In this document: positions 33,716 to 42,184 of the stretch, piece by piece
Position numbering within the stretch: position 1 is the first letter of the stretch
How the letters are laid out: every line of letters begins with the position of its first letter
From: Hyphococcus luteus
GTDB lineage: Bacteria > Pseudomonadota > Alphaproteobacteria > Caulobacterales > Parvularculaceae
Assembly (NCBI RefSeq): GCF_002943565.1
Contig: NZ_PJCH01000015.1
Location: 558,001 to 622,000 of the forward strand
Length of the DNA stretch: 64,000 nucleotides
Reading direction: 5' to 3'
Program-made: the position numbers and the translations under genes
Notes under the pieces: model-generated
What the model saw: the letters and a program-made list of their open reading frames with translations, nothing else
Told to the model about the DNA's origin: nothing
Database searches by the model: none

Positions 33716-34534
33716 TTACGGAATAACGCGGCTGTCATAGACAAAGTCGATGTCTGGATTTTCTCCAATGAGCATCATGGCGGCGCCGTCGAACGGATCG
33801 CCCCATGCCGGTTTTGCACGCGATGGAAACCAGTCTGCGGCGCTCGCCTTCCACGTCTCCATGTCGTCGAACCAGATTTCCGCGAGGCGCCGCTTGGGCG
33901 ACGCATCGCTGGCGGATTTGTAAAAACCGAAGCGGCGCACGCCTTGTAGCCGCTCAAGAGCGGGAGCGCGCTCCTGCGCCCACCAGTCGTCGCCTTCTTC
34001 GACTGTAATGCTTTCCGGATAATCGAAGACGATGATCCAGCGCACATAGGGCGTTTCCTTCGGCGGCGTCGGCTTCGATACGGGAAGCGCCTCCGGATTG
34101 ACCGGGATCGTCGCGGTCGTCGTTTCAAAGAGTTTGTTGTCGCGCCAGCCGCCGGGCGGCGGCGTATAGGAGGATAAACCGCCATAAAGACTGTTTTTGC
34201 GTGTCGCCCGGAAATCATCGAGGGAATCGAAATGGATCTCCGTCATCCGTCCATATTGCAGGGGAACCTTATCTTCGGTTTCGCGCGGCGGCAGGTAGCT
34301 CCGGTAAGACAGATAGTTTCGCTGCCATGCTTTGACCGCGCGCCGATTTTCCGGACCGTGATAGGTCAGATACCAGCGGTCGAGTTGAAGCTGGTCGGCA
34401 CCGGGTTTGAGATGAATGAGAATGTAATGCTTGATTGCGGGGCCGGCCGGCGCGGCCGAGACCGGCGCCGAAAACATCGCAAGGACGGCGAACACCATCG
34501 CCTGAAGCCGGCATTTGGTTACGGTCTGATCCAA
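33716..34534 (-). CDS. Secreted protein with two EthD-like domains
   Basis: 272 residues with a signal peptide ending SAPVSAAPA. Two ferredoxin-like halves repeat the same plan: about 35-125 (YILIHLKPG...WYLTYHGPENRR...MTEIHFDSLDDFRA) and about 155-250 (WIIVFDYPE...WWAQERAPALERL...LAEIWFDDMETWKA). EthD-like dimeric barrels normally pair two chains. Here two are fused and exported. No function is known. The gene is followed by, and reads with, the secreted serine-hydrolase-like gene and lies 24 bases after the quinoprotein gene. Confidence 0.75.
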   Translation of the reverse strand: MDQTVTKCRLQAMVFAVLAMFSAPVSAAPAGPAIKHYILIHLKPGADQLQLDRWYLTYHGPENRRAVKAWQRNYLSYRSYLPPRETEDKVPLQYGRMTEIHFDSLDDFRATRKNSLYGGLSSYTPPPGGWRDNKLFETTTATIPVNPEALPVSKPTPPKETPYVRWIIVFDYPESITVEEGDDWWAQERAPALERLQGVRRFGFYKSASDASPKRRLAEIWFDDMETWKASAADWFPSRAKPAWGDPFDGAAMMLIGENPDIDFVYDSRVIP

Positions 34535-34558
34535 TCCCGATCTCCTTTGTTTCCGGCC

Positions 34559-36601
34559 TTATGCGAGCGCCAGCGCCACCAGCCGGTGCGGCGAACCGCG
34601 AAACCCCATGCCGCAGACTATGTACTGGCGCCCGTCGACCGCGTAGGTCATCGGCGGTCCCAACGTATTGTCGGGCAGCGGAACTTCGCCCAAGACATCG
34701 CCCGACGCTTTTTCATAAGCGCGCAGCACTTTGCGCGCTTGGCGGTGATGCGGCCCCTCGCCCATGAACAGCGCTGTCGGCGTCACGAGCGGTCCGGTGC
34801 GCGCCGTCGTGCCGAGCCAGCCGGTATTGAACGGCGCATATTTGTCGGCATCCATGGCGCCGGGACCGTTGGGCCGCGTCCAGTCGATTTCGCCTTCGTT
34901 CATGTCGAAGGCGGTGATCCGGCCGTAAGGCGGCTTTAAAAGCGACATGCCTTGCGGCCCGCGGATGACCGTTGTTCGTCCGGCGATTTCATGAACGCCT
35001 TCCCCGCTATCGATGCGCCTCCCGTCTTCGTCGAGCGCCATGGCGACGGGCACGGAGATGGACGGAACGAACAGGCGCGCCGTTTCCGGATCGAAAGCGC
35101 CGCCCCACCAGTTTGCGCCCCCGACCCAGCTCGGCAGCACGACGGTCGGTTCCGGCCCCAGCGGCGTGAACAGCGGTCCCGCATCGAGGCGCGAGAAAAT
35201 TTCCTCGGCTTCGGCGCGCAATTCGGGGGTGAAATCGATGAGATCGTCGCGCGTTAGTCCCTGACGCTCGAAAGGCGGCGGCTTCGCCGGCGCCGGTTGG
35301 GTCGGCGAGGTCCATTCCGCCGCGAGTTTCGTTTGCGGGACGGGCTTTTCCTCGATGGGCCAGACCGGTTCGCCTGTAATCCGGTCGAAGACGAAGCAAT
35401 AACCCTGCTTCGTCAGCTGGGCGACGGCCTTGCGCGGCCGGCCTTCGACATGGATGTCCATGAGAATGGGCGCGCAGGGAAGATCGTAATCCCAGATATC
35501 GTGATGAACGATCTGGAAATGCCAGAGGCGTTCGCCGGTTTCAGCATCGAGCGCGACAATCGAATTGGCGAAGAGATTGTCGCCGGGCCGGTCGCCCCCG
35601 AAGAAATTATTCGTGGGGCAGCTTGTTGGCAGGTAAACGATGCCGGCTTCGTCGTCGGCGCTCATGGGCGCCCAGACATTGGCGTTGCCGGCGCCGCGCG
35701 CCAAACCATTGCGCCACGTCTCGGAACCAGGCTCGCCGGGACCAGGGATGATATTGAACACCCATTTCAAGGAACCAGTATAGGCGTCAAAACCACGAAC
35801 ATCGCCGGGCGGCATCTCGTCCTTCACGACGCGATCATGGATGTACTGGCCGACGACGACCGTATCGCCGACGATCAAAGGCGGCGACGTTGTTCCGAAC
35901 AAATCGGCGGGGCGCGCCTCCACCGGTTTTCGCCGGCCGGACACCCGCAGATCTACTTCGCCGCCTTCGCCGAAAGAGGCGACCGGCGCGCCGTCTTCCG
36001 CCTTGAGGGCGATCAGCCTGTTGTCGCCAGTCGCAATGAAAACACGGGCGTCACCCTCGCGCCGCCAGTAGGCGACGCCGCGATGCTGAAATCCTTTGCT
36101 GGTGGGATAGCCGTTGCGCCAGGTTCCCGGATCGTGAACCCAGAGCGTTCGCCCGGTCTCGGGATCGATGGCGCAGACTTGCGACATGGCGGTCGAGACG
36201 AAAAGCCGCCCGTCGACCATGATCGGCGTCGCCTGAAACTCGCCAGGGCGAAAATCGGGATTGTCCGAGATGATCGCCTCGTCCGGCGAACGCCATTCCC
36301 ATGCGATTTTCAGCTCGTTGAAATTGCCGCCATGAATGCCGGCAAGCGGCGAATATTTCGTCGCGGCGTTGGTCGCGCCGTAGACCGGCCATTCCCAGGC
36401 GCGCCGCACGGCCGGATCGGCGGAAAAAGATCGCGGGGCCGCAGCGACGCATCCGGAGATCGCGACGCCGGCGCTCGAAAGCAGAAAATAACGGCGGTTC
36501 AAGCGACCGGCCCCGGAAAGGCTGGCTTTCCGTTTGGCGGCGGTATCCGAAATGGCGCATTTCTGCATGGCACGTCCAGATCGGTGAGAATCTTCCCGCA
36601 T
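34559..36601 (-). CDS. PQQ-dependent quinoprotein dehydrogenase, Tat lipoprotein
   Basis: 680 residues. The N-terminal RRYFLLSSAGVAISGC has twin arginines and a lipobox cysteine, indicating folded export and membrane anchoring. A beta-propeller follows with repeats such as GDNRLIALKAEDG, VRGFDAYTGSLKW and VHHDIWDYDLPCAPIL. These are typical of the membrane glucose/quinate dehydrogenase-like PQQ group, but the five N-terminal membrane spans of glucose dehydrogenase are absent. It oxidises an alcohol or sugar in the periplasm; the substrate is unknown. It is divergent from a TetR gene, with a palindrome between them. Confidence 0.9.
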   Translation of the reverse strand: MREDSHRSGRAMQKCAISDTAAKRKASLSGAGRLNRRYFLLSSAGVAISGCVAAAPRSFSADPAVRRAWEWPVYGATNAATKYSPLAGIHGGNFNELKIAWEWRSPDEAIISDNPDFRPGEFQATPIMVDGRLFVSTAMSQVCAIDPETGRTLWVHDPGTWRNGYPTSKGFQHRGVAYWRREGDARVFIATGDNRLIALKAEDGAPVASFGEGGEVDLRVSGRRKPVEARPADLFGTTSPPLIVGDTVVVGQYIHDRVVKDEMPPGDVRGFDAYTGSLKWVFNIIPGPGEPGSETWRNGLARGAGNANVWAPMSADDEAGIVYLPTSCPTNNFFGGDRPGDNLFANSIVALDAETGERLWHFQIVHHDIWDYDLPCAPILMDIHVEGRPRKAVAQLTKQGYCFVFDRITGEPVWPIEEKPVPQTKLAAEWTSPTQPAPAKPPPFERQGLTRDDLIDFTPELRAEAEEIFSRLDAGPLFTPLGPEPTVVLPSWVGGANWWGGAFDPETARLFVPSISVPVAMALDEDGRRIDSGEGVHEIAGRTTVIRGPQGMSLLKPPYGRITAFDMNEGEIDWTRPNGPGAMDADKYAPFNTGWLGTTARTGPLVTPTALFMGEGPHHRQARKVLRAYEKASGDVLGEVPLPDNTLGPPMTYAVDGRQYIVCGMGFRGSPHRLVALALA

Positions 36602-36629
36602 CGCGGCGATGGCGCGCGCGCGATTTACA

Positions 36630-36647
36630 TGATACTAATTCGTATCA
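36630..36647. promoter_or_regulatory. Palindromic operator, likely TetR site
   Basis: TGATAC and GTATCA half-sites are separated by six bases, with AATT at the centre (16 of 18 positions symmetric). It is the only strong palindrome between the divergent quinoprotein and TetR genes. Confidence 0.55.
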
Positions 36648-36772
36648 CTTATTTTCACGGTTGCAAGGACCGTCCGCAGTCAAATTGCAGTAGAAGGCGG
36701 ACAATTGTTCAATCAGACGTCTTTACGCCGGATCCCAGAAGCCGCGGCTTCTCAGCCTGACGAGGTTTGTCC

Positions 36773-37432
36773 ATGTCCCGGAAAGCAGCATCCGCGGAGG
36801 CCGCGCCGCAGCCCGACCGGCGCAGCACCCGGTTCAAAACCCATCGCGCCGAGCGCGAACGGGAACTGCTTGGTCGCATTACGATCATTCTGGCGGAAAA
36901 CGGCCTGCGCAAACTGACGATCGACGAAATCGCCGACGAGCTTGGCGTCAAAAAGCCCGGCCTCTACCGTTACTTTCCTTCGAAAACGAAACTCATACAG
37001 TCGACGCTTGAAGCAGCCCGCGAAAACCTCGTCGAAGCCGACACCGCTGGTGATTTCAAAGATTGGAGAAAGCACCTGCTCGGCGCGCTGGAATATATCG
37101 CCGACCACCCGACCTCGTTCATAATCCTCTGCAGACACGCGGCAAACGATCCAGACTACCGTATCTATTTCCAGCGTTATCACGCGGATATTCTACACCT
37201 GACATGCAGGCGTATGGAGGCATTCAGCAATATCGATAAGGGCCCATACAATGTCGACTTCTGCGCTAATGTGCTTGTTTCATTTTTCTTCGAGTCGACG
37301 TTGAAATGGTTGGACGCTGGCGAAATGCCCGTCGACGAGTTTCATCATTGGCTCATAAAATCAACCTCGGCGCTATTGGCGGCTTGGGGACCGTCGAGTC
37401 ATTTGAACGTCCCAACAAACAAGTACAAATAG
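36773..37432 (+). CDS. TetR-family regulator
   Basis: 219 residues from ATG 36773 (ACGAGG 7 bases upstream). An N-terminal helix-turn-helix lies at about 40-85 (LTIDEIADELGVKKPGLYRYFPSKTKLI region), with a helical ligand domain after it. Divergence from the PQQ dehydrogenase gene and the shared palindrome suggest it represses that gene. Immediately after its stop is a 245-base stretch that may contain an insertion-sequence end, but the protein looks full length. Confidence 0.9.
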   Translation: MSRKAASAEAAPQPDRRSTRFKTHRAERERELLGRITIILAENGLRKLTIDEIADELGVKKPGLYRYFPSKTKLIQSTLEAARENLVEADTAGDFKDWRKHLLGALEYIADHPTSFIILCRHAANDPDYRIYFQRYHADILHLTCRRMEAFSNIDKGPYNVDFCANVLVSFFFESTLKWLDAGEMPVDEFHHWLIKSTSALLAAWGPSSHLNVPTNKYK

Positions 37433-37677
37433 TTTTGACTGTCCTTTTCCCTTAAAATTGAGCCACCCGGCTGGAGGATTTCCAGGTTTCAGTTTCACGA
37501 CGGATTTGCATCCGTCGCGGAATTGATCAGCGAGATTGGCGGTTTTTGGTCCGGTGAATGAAAAGTCCGTCGAAGAGGCCGAAGAATGTCTGAAATCTCT
37601 CATTGCGGACTTCGAAAAAGCGTCGCCGGCAAGCCAGGCCGCTTGACCGCGCCCCGTTCGCTGGTACGAAGACGCCT
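37433..37677. other. Intergenic stretch with possible IS end and broken frames
   Basis: Just after the TetR stop is AAAATTGAGCCACCC (about 37455-37469), which resembles ends of some IS21-type elements. The next ~150 bases hold two short coding-like frames in different phases, one ending GGFWSGE and one reading NEKSVEEAEECLKSLIADF. Neither is recognised. This may be a scar of a mobile element or a decayed gene. Confidence 0.3.
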
Positions 37678-38871
37678 ATGTTCGCAGATACGAAACTCCT
37701 CCCGCCCGATCCCATTCTGGGGCTGACGAAACTCTTTCAGGACGATCCCCGTCCGGATAAGATCGACCTTGGCGTCGGGGTTTACCGCGACATCAACGGG
37801 ACGACGCCGATAATGAAAGCCGTGGCGCAGGCGGAAGCGAATGTCACGGCCAAACAGACCACGAAAGCCTATACGCCGACCGATGGCGCGCCGGGCTTCG
37901 GTCCAGCCATACTCGATCTTATATTCGGAAAGGACAGTGAAACTCTTTCCGCGGGCCGCGCGGCGGCCGTGCAAACTCCGGGCGGATGCGGCGCGCTACG
38001 CCTCGCGGGCGAGCTGGCGAATAGCCAGGGCGCTGCGAGCCTCACCCTGGGCGAGCCCACCTGGCCGAACCATGTGCCTCTCCTTTCCGCCGCGGGCCTC
38101 AAACTCAATTCCATTCCCTATTATGACCGGGATGCCAACGCAGTCGATTTCGAAGCCTTCAAAGCGGGCGTTTCAAAGCTCGGCCCGAAAGACGTTCTAT
38201 TGCTGCATGGCTGCTGCCATAATCCGACCGGGGCCGACCTTAGCACCGAACAGATCGACGAGATCGCAACGATGGCGGCCGCGCAAGGTTTCCTGCCTTT
38301 GGTCGACACCGCCTATCACGGCTTTTCCAAGGATCTCGACGCCGACGCTTACATGGTGCGCAAGTTCTCGGCTGACCTGCCGGAAGTGCTGATCACCTAT
38401 TCCTGTTCGAAGAATTTCGGTCTTTATCGCGAACGCACAGGCGCGCTGATCTATGTCGGTCCAAACGCCGACAACGCTCTCGCCGTGAAATCCCACGCGA
38501 CAAGTCTGGCGCGCCGGAACTATTCGATACCGCCTGCGCATGGCGGGGCCATTGTCGCCGAGATTCTCAGTGATGCGGCGTTGACGGCGCTCTGGCGCGA
38601 AGAGCTTTCGGAGATGGCCAAACGCGTGCAGGGCAATCGCCGTCTGCTGGCGAGAACCGCCGAGAATTTTGGCCTGCATAACCAGTTGAGCTTTATCGCC
38701 GAGCAAGCGGGCATGTTTTCTCTGTTGCCCCTGACGGACGACCAGCTGCGCGCGATGCGCGATGAGCACGGCGTCTATATTGTCGGCGGTGGGCGCATCA
38801 ATCTTTGCGGCGTTAATGAAAATAATGTGGAACATCTGGTGCGCTCCTTCAAAAACGCCACAGCGCCCTGA
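37678..38871 (+). CDS. Aspartate/aromatic aminotransferase, class I
   Basis: 397 residues from ATG 37678. It is a PLP enzyme of the AspC/TyrB type: N-terminal LPPDPILGLTKLFQDD, GVGVYRD, HGCCHNPTGAD (about 180), PLP-lysine segment SCSKNFGLYRERTG (about 245) and C-terminal GGRINLCGVN. It interconverts aspartate or aromatic amino acids with their keto acids in the cytoplasm. It might supply keto acids to the nearby decarboxylase, but co-regulation is not evident. Confidence 0.93.
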   Translation: MFADTKLLPPDPILGLTKLFQDDPRPDKIDLGVGVYRDINGTTPIMKAVAQAEANVTAKQTTKAYTPTDGAPGFGPAILDLIFGKDSETLSAGRAAAVQTPGGCGALRLAGELANSQGAASLTLGEPTWPNHVPLLSAAGLKLNSIPYYDRDANAVDFEAFKAGVSKLGPKDVLLLHGCCHNPTGADLSTEQIDEIATMAAAQGFLPLVDTAYHGFSKDLDADAYMVRKFSADLPEVLITYSCSKNFGLYRERTGALIYVGPNADNALAVKSHATSLARRNYSIPPAHGGAIVAEILSDAALTALWREELSEMAKRVQGNRRLLARTAENFGLHNQLSFIAEQAGMFSLLPLTDDQLRAMRDEHGVYIVGGGRINLCGVNENNVEHLVRSFKNATAP

Positions 38872-38882
38872 TCCCCCTGAGC

Positions 38883-39166
38883 TTAACAAGCTTTCCATTC
38901 AGACATGCGTATTTCAAGGAAAGCCTCGACGCCCTCCTGTTTGTCACGCGTTGAAAACAGCAAAGAAAAAATCTGCCGCGCAAAGGCGAGATTCACCGTA
39001 TGCGGCAGGTCAACGCGGCGTTCACCACCATTTCGCCTGTTGCATGGCGAGCGGCGCACGCCCACGTCATCGGTCCGAAAGGATAATTAACGCCATTGAT
39101 CATCGCCTTGTCGATGGACTCAGCATCAGCGACGCCATCGCGCATCGTTTCGGAAAACGCTTCCAT
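38883..39166 (-). pseudogene. Fused relics of 3-hydroxyacyl-CoA dehydrogenase and enoyl-CoA hydratase
   Basis: From ATG 39166 the minus strand reads GVADAESIDKAMINGVNYPFGP, split here as GVADAESIDKAM and NGVNYPFGPMTWA, matching the C-terminal domain of PaaH/FadB-type 3-hydroxyacyl-CoA dehydrogenases. That frame ends at 38993. In another frame, down to a TAA at 38883, it reads VDLPHTVNLAFARQIF and DKQEGVEAFLEIR, matching the C-terminal end of enoyl-CoA hydratases. Both pieces are short and out of frame with each other. This is debris of a beta-oxidation locus left by deletion. Confidence 0.7.
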
Positions 39167-39233
39167 TATATGTTAATCGCGCCCGTCAGGGCGCGCGAGT
39201 TTCATGGCTCACAGGACAGGACCATATTCGCCC

Positions 39234-40799
39234 CTACTCCACGACAACCTCGACTAGAGTCGGCTCCTTTGCAGCAAAGGAGCGCAACAGCGCGTCATCC
39301 AGTTCGTCCTTATGCAACGCTCTCCAGGCGGAAACGCCCTGCGATTCAGCAAGCCCCACAAAATCGATATCGGAGAGTTTCGTGCCCTCGACCTTTTGCA
39401 TGCTGAAATGCCGGCCAAACCGCTCAAGCGCCTCATAACGGCCGTTATTGACGATGATGAAACTGATCGGAAGCTTGTGTTGCGCCGCCGACCACAGGCC
39501 TTGAATAGCGTACATGCTGGAGCCGTCGCCCAATAGCGCTATCACCTTTTCCTCAGGCCGTCCCATCGCGACGCCGAGCGAGGCCGGCAGCGCATGACCG
39601 AGCCCGCCGCTGGCGCAGGTGTAAAATCCGTTTTTGACGGTGACCGGAAGATTGGCCTGCATCGCCAGCCGGCTGGAAGGGGCTTCCTCAACGATGATGC
39701 TTTTGGGATCGCGCAGCGCGGCCATCCGCTGAAACAGATAGACGTCCGTCAGCGGCTCTCCTGAAGCCAGCGCTGTTTCCTCCCGCTTTGGCGGCGCAGG
39801 GCGGCGCGCCGGCTCCAATCGATCGAGCAGGTCCTGCAAAACCAGTTTCACATTCGCGCAGATCGCTTTCCCTGCTGCGGCGCAAGCGGCGTGTTGAGGA
39901 TTGTTGGTGATCTGAAAAGCTTCGGCGTCATCCGGAATATGCGGCCCGCCTCCCTCCACATGATAGGTGAATAACGGCGCGCCCATGACCAGAATAAGAT
40001 CATGGCCTTGAAGGCGTTCAACGATCGCCTGCCGCTGCGCCGGCAAAAACCCCTGGAAAAGATCATGATTTTCAGGAAACGAGTTGCGCGCGGTCATCGG
40101 CGCAACCCACACGGGCGCATTGTTGCGTTCGGCGAAAGTGACGAACTCGTCCCATGCGTCATCCAGCGCCACTCCGGCTCCGCTGATAAAACAGGGCTTT
40201 TTCGACCGCGCCAAAGCGGCGGCGATCCGGGCGACAGCGTCCGGATCCGCCCGCATGCGGGTAGTCACGGAGCGGGCGTGCGCCGCCTCGCCTGGCCTGT
40301 CCCAATCATCGACCGGAATGGACACGAACACAGGCCCCATGGGCGGCTGCACCGCCATACGAAGCGCAGTTGCAATCGCCGCCGGCACGTCTTCGGCGCG
40401 AGCCGGTTCGCAGCTCCATTTCACATACGGTTTAGGGAATTCAGCCGCCTGCTCTGCGCCAAGAAACGGCTGGTAAGGCAGGATCGACCGCGCCTGCTGC
40501 CCCGCCGTCACCAGGAGCGGCGTCTGGTTTTTATAGGCTGTGAAAATATTGCCCAGCGCATGGCCGACGCCGACCGCGGAATGGAGGTTGACCACAGCAG
40601 GACGGCGCCTAGCCTGTGCGTACCCATCCGCCATGCCGATCACAATCGATTCCTGCAAGCCCAGCACATATTCGAAGTGTTCCGGAAAATTCCGGAACAT
40701 CGGCAACTCTGTCGAGCCGGGGTTTCCGAAAACCTTATCAATGCCGAACTGGTCGAATATTTCGAAAACGCATTCACGGACAGTCTTTGTATAGGGCAT
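39234..40799 (-). CDS. Benzoylformate-decarboxylase-like ThDP enzyme
   Basis: 521 residues, the same size as MdlC (about 528). ThDP features are the catalytic glutamate in LQESIVIGMADGYA (about 50), the GDGSSMY...IIVNNGR cofactor motif (about 430-460) and GNPGSTELPM (Ser26 equivalent). Active-site histidines of benzoylformate decarboxylase have counterparts in NLHSAVG (about 70) and FPENHDLFQGF (about 280). It should decarboxylate an aromatic or branched 2-keto acid to an aldehyde in the cytoplasm. No mandelate dehydrogenase is nearby, but two aldehyde dehydrogenases are. Confidence 0.85.
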   Translation of the reverse strand: MPYTKTVRECVFEIFDQFGIDKVFGNPGSTELPMFRNFPEHFEYVLGLQESIVIGMADGYAQARRRPAVVNLHSAVGVGHALGNIFTAYKNQTPLLVTAGQQARSILPYQPFLGAEQAAEFPKPYVKWSCEPARAEDVPAAIATALRMAVQPPMGPVFVSIPVDDWDRPGEAAHARSVTTRMRADPDAVARIAAALARSKKPCFISGAGVALDDAWDEFVTFAERNNAPVWVAPMTARNSFPENHDLFQGFLPAQRQAIVERLQGHDLILVMGAPLFTYHVEGGGPHIPDDAEAFQITNNPQHAACAAAGKAICANVKLVLQDLLDRLEPARRPAPPKREETALASGEPLTDVYLFQRMAALRDPKSIIVEEAPSSRLAMQANLPVTVKNGFYTCASGGLGHALPASLGVAMGRPEEKVIALLGDGSSMYAIQGLWSAAQHKLPISFIIVNNGRYEALERFGRHFSMQKVEGTKLSDIDFVGLAESQGVSAWRALHKDELDDALLRSFAAKEPTLVEVVVE

Positions 40800-41362
40800 G
40801 TTCTTATATTCTGCGTATGTTTTGGCTGCTTTTGATTTGCGTCTAGCCGATTGCCCCGAAGCGTGGCGACTGGCCAGCGCGGTTTAGACATAGACGCAGC
40901 GCTGTCGCCTAGAAGGCATTCATGGAATGTGGTCGCGCGTCAAGACGCGTCCGCAAGTTGCCGAACCAAGCGTTGACGGGCATCGGTATCATATCGAAAA
41001 GGCATCGCTTATAATGAAGTGTATTTCATATGCTCTGCTGATGCGTATTTATCCGTATACAACTTTATTATGTTGAAGGCGCATCGCGCTCCCAAACCCA
41101 TGCCCGAGCGGCGGGGCGCCGCCATGCATTATGGAACCGAAATCACCCCGCGAACTCACATTAGCACATTGATAATACACGATATTTCCCAGTCACCCTT
41201 GGGCGGAAAACCTCTCCGCCGCATGCCTGATACCCGTTAATTATCAAAACCACCGATTGAAAGAATTGGACGTTATCTATCATTCCGAAAATAATCTTCC
41301 TCAACAAACTGGCGCTCAAAAAAGCACATGCGACAGCGCGCCGATAAACATGAGTGAGGAAA
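40800..41362. other. 563-base divergent promoter region
   Basis: No coding or RNA gene was recognised. It must hold promoters for the leftward decarboxylase and the rightward catabolic operon. The middle (41000-41070) is AT-rich. Short inverted repeats are present (CGCGTC-AA-GACGCG at 40936-40949; ATGAA-N6-TTCAT at 41014-41029), but none can be assigned to a regulator. Confidence 0.5.
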
Positions 41363-42175
41363 ATGAGCAAGGTTCCATCACTGGAAGACTATTTGAAAGA
41401 CGCCAAGACATTGGAGCTTGACGGCGTCAGCCTCGAATATTTTGTCAAAGGTGAAGGGCCGGCTCTTCTTTACCTGCACGGCATGGACGGCGTTGAAGGT
41501 TCCGCCGCCCTGATTGATATTCTGGCCCAGAAATTTACGGTTTACGCGCCTTCCCATCCCGGCTTCGGCGCTTCCGATCTTCCCCGTCATTTCAGCACGG
41601 TCGACGACCTTTCCTATTTCTATCTCGATTTGATGGAGCATCTGGATCTCAACGATGTCACGCTTGTCGGGTTTTCCTTCGGCGGATGGGTGGCGGCGGA
41701 GATCCTCGTGAAGGATGGCAGCCGCTTTTCCAACGCCGTTCTCGGCGCGCCGCTCGGCCTTAGAACCGCAAACCGGCGCGAGCAGATCGTCACCGACATC
41801 TTCATGCTGGACCGCAAGGATGCCGAGGAGCGTATGCAGTTCAAGTCGCCGGCGCTGACGGATGTTTCCGAACTGTCGGAAGAAGAACTGGGACGCAAGG
41901 CGCGCAACGCCGAAGCCTTAACGCTCTATGGCTGGTCTCCCTATCTCTACAATCCTAAGCTGGAACAGCGCCTTCACCGGATCAAAGTCTCGACGCTCGT
42001 TCTCTGGGGCGAGGAAGACCGCATCGCGCCGACAACATACGGAGACGGGTTCGTCACCGGCATCAAGAACGCCAGTTTCGAGACCATTCCTTCCTGCGGC
42101 CACCGCATCTACACGGACAGCCCCGAGGCTGCCGCCGACCGCATTACAAAATTCAAAAACGCAGCGGCGAGCTAG
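41363..42175 (+). CDS. Alpha/beta hydrolase, meta-cleavage-product hydrolase type
   Basis: 270 residues from ATG 41363 (GAGGAAA just upstream). The fold is complete: YLHGMDG (about 37), nucleophile elbow VGFSFGGW (about 105), acid in WGEEDRIAP (about 217) and histidine in CGHRIYTDSPE (about 247). The size and cap resemble MhpC/BphD C-C bond hydrolases acting after extradiol ring cleavage. The extradiol enzyme is encoded at the far end of the same operon. It is the first gene of a tight seven-gene operon. Confidence 0.85.
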   Translation: MSKVPSLEDYLKDAKTLELDGVSLEYFVKGEGPALLYLHGMDGVEGSAALIDILAQKFTVYAPSHPGFGASDLPRHFSTVDDLSYFYLDLMEHLDLNDVTLVGFSFGGWVAAEILVKDGSRFSNAVLGAPLGLRTANRREQIVTDIFMLDRKDAEERMQFKSPALTDVSELSEEELGRKARNAEALTLYGWSPYLYNPKLEQRLHRIKVSTLVLWGEEDRIAPTTYGDGFVTGIKNASFETIPSCGHRIYTDSPEAAADRITKFKNAAAS

Positions 42176-42184
42176 GAGGAAACC

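Noticed and set aside
35297-36760. A 487-codon open frame antisense to the quinoprotein gene
   Set aside because: It has no domain or ribosome site and is opposite a clear PQQ propeller.
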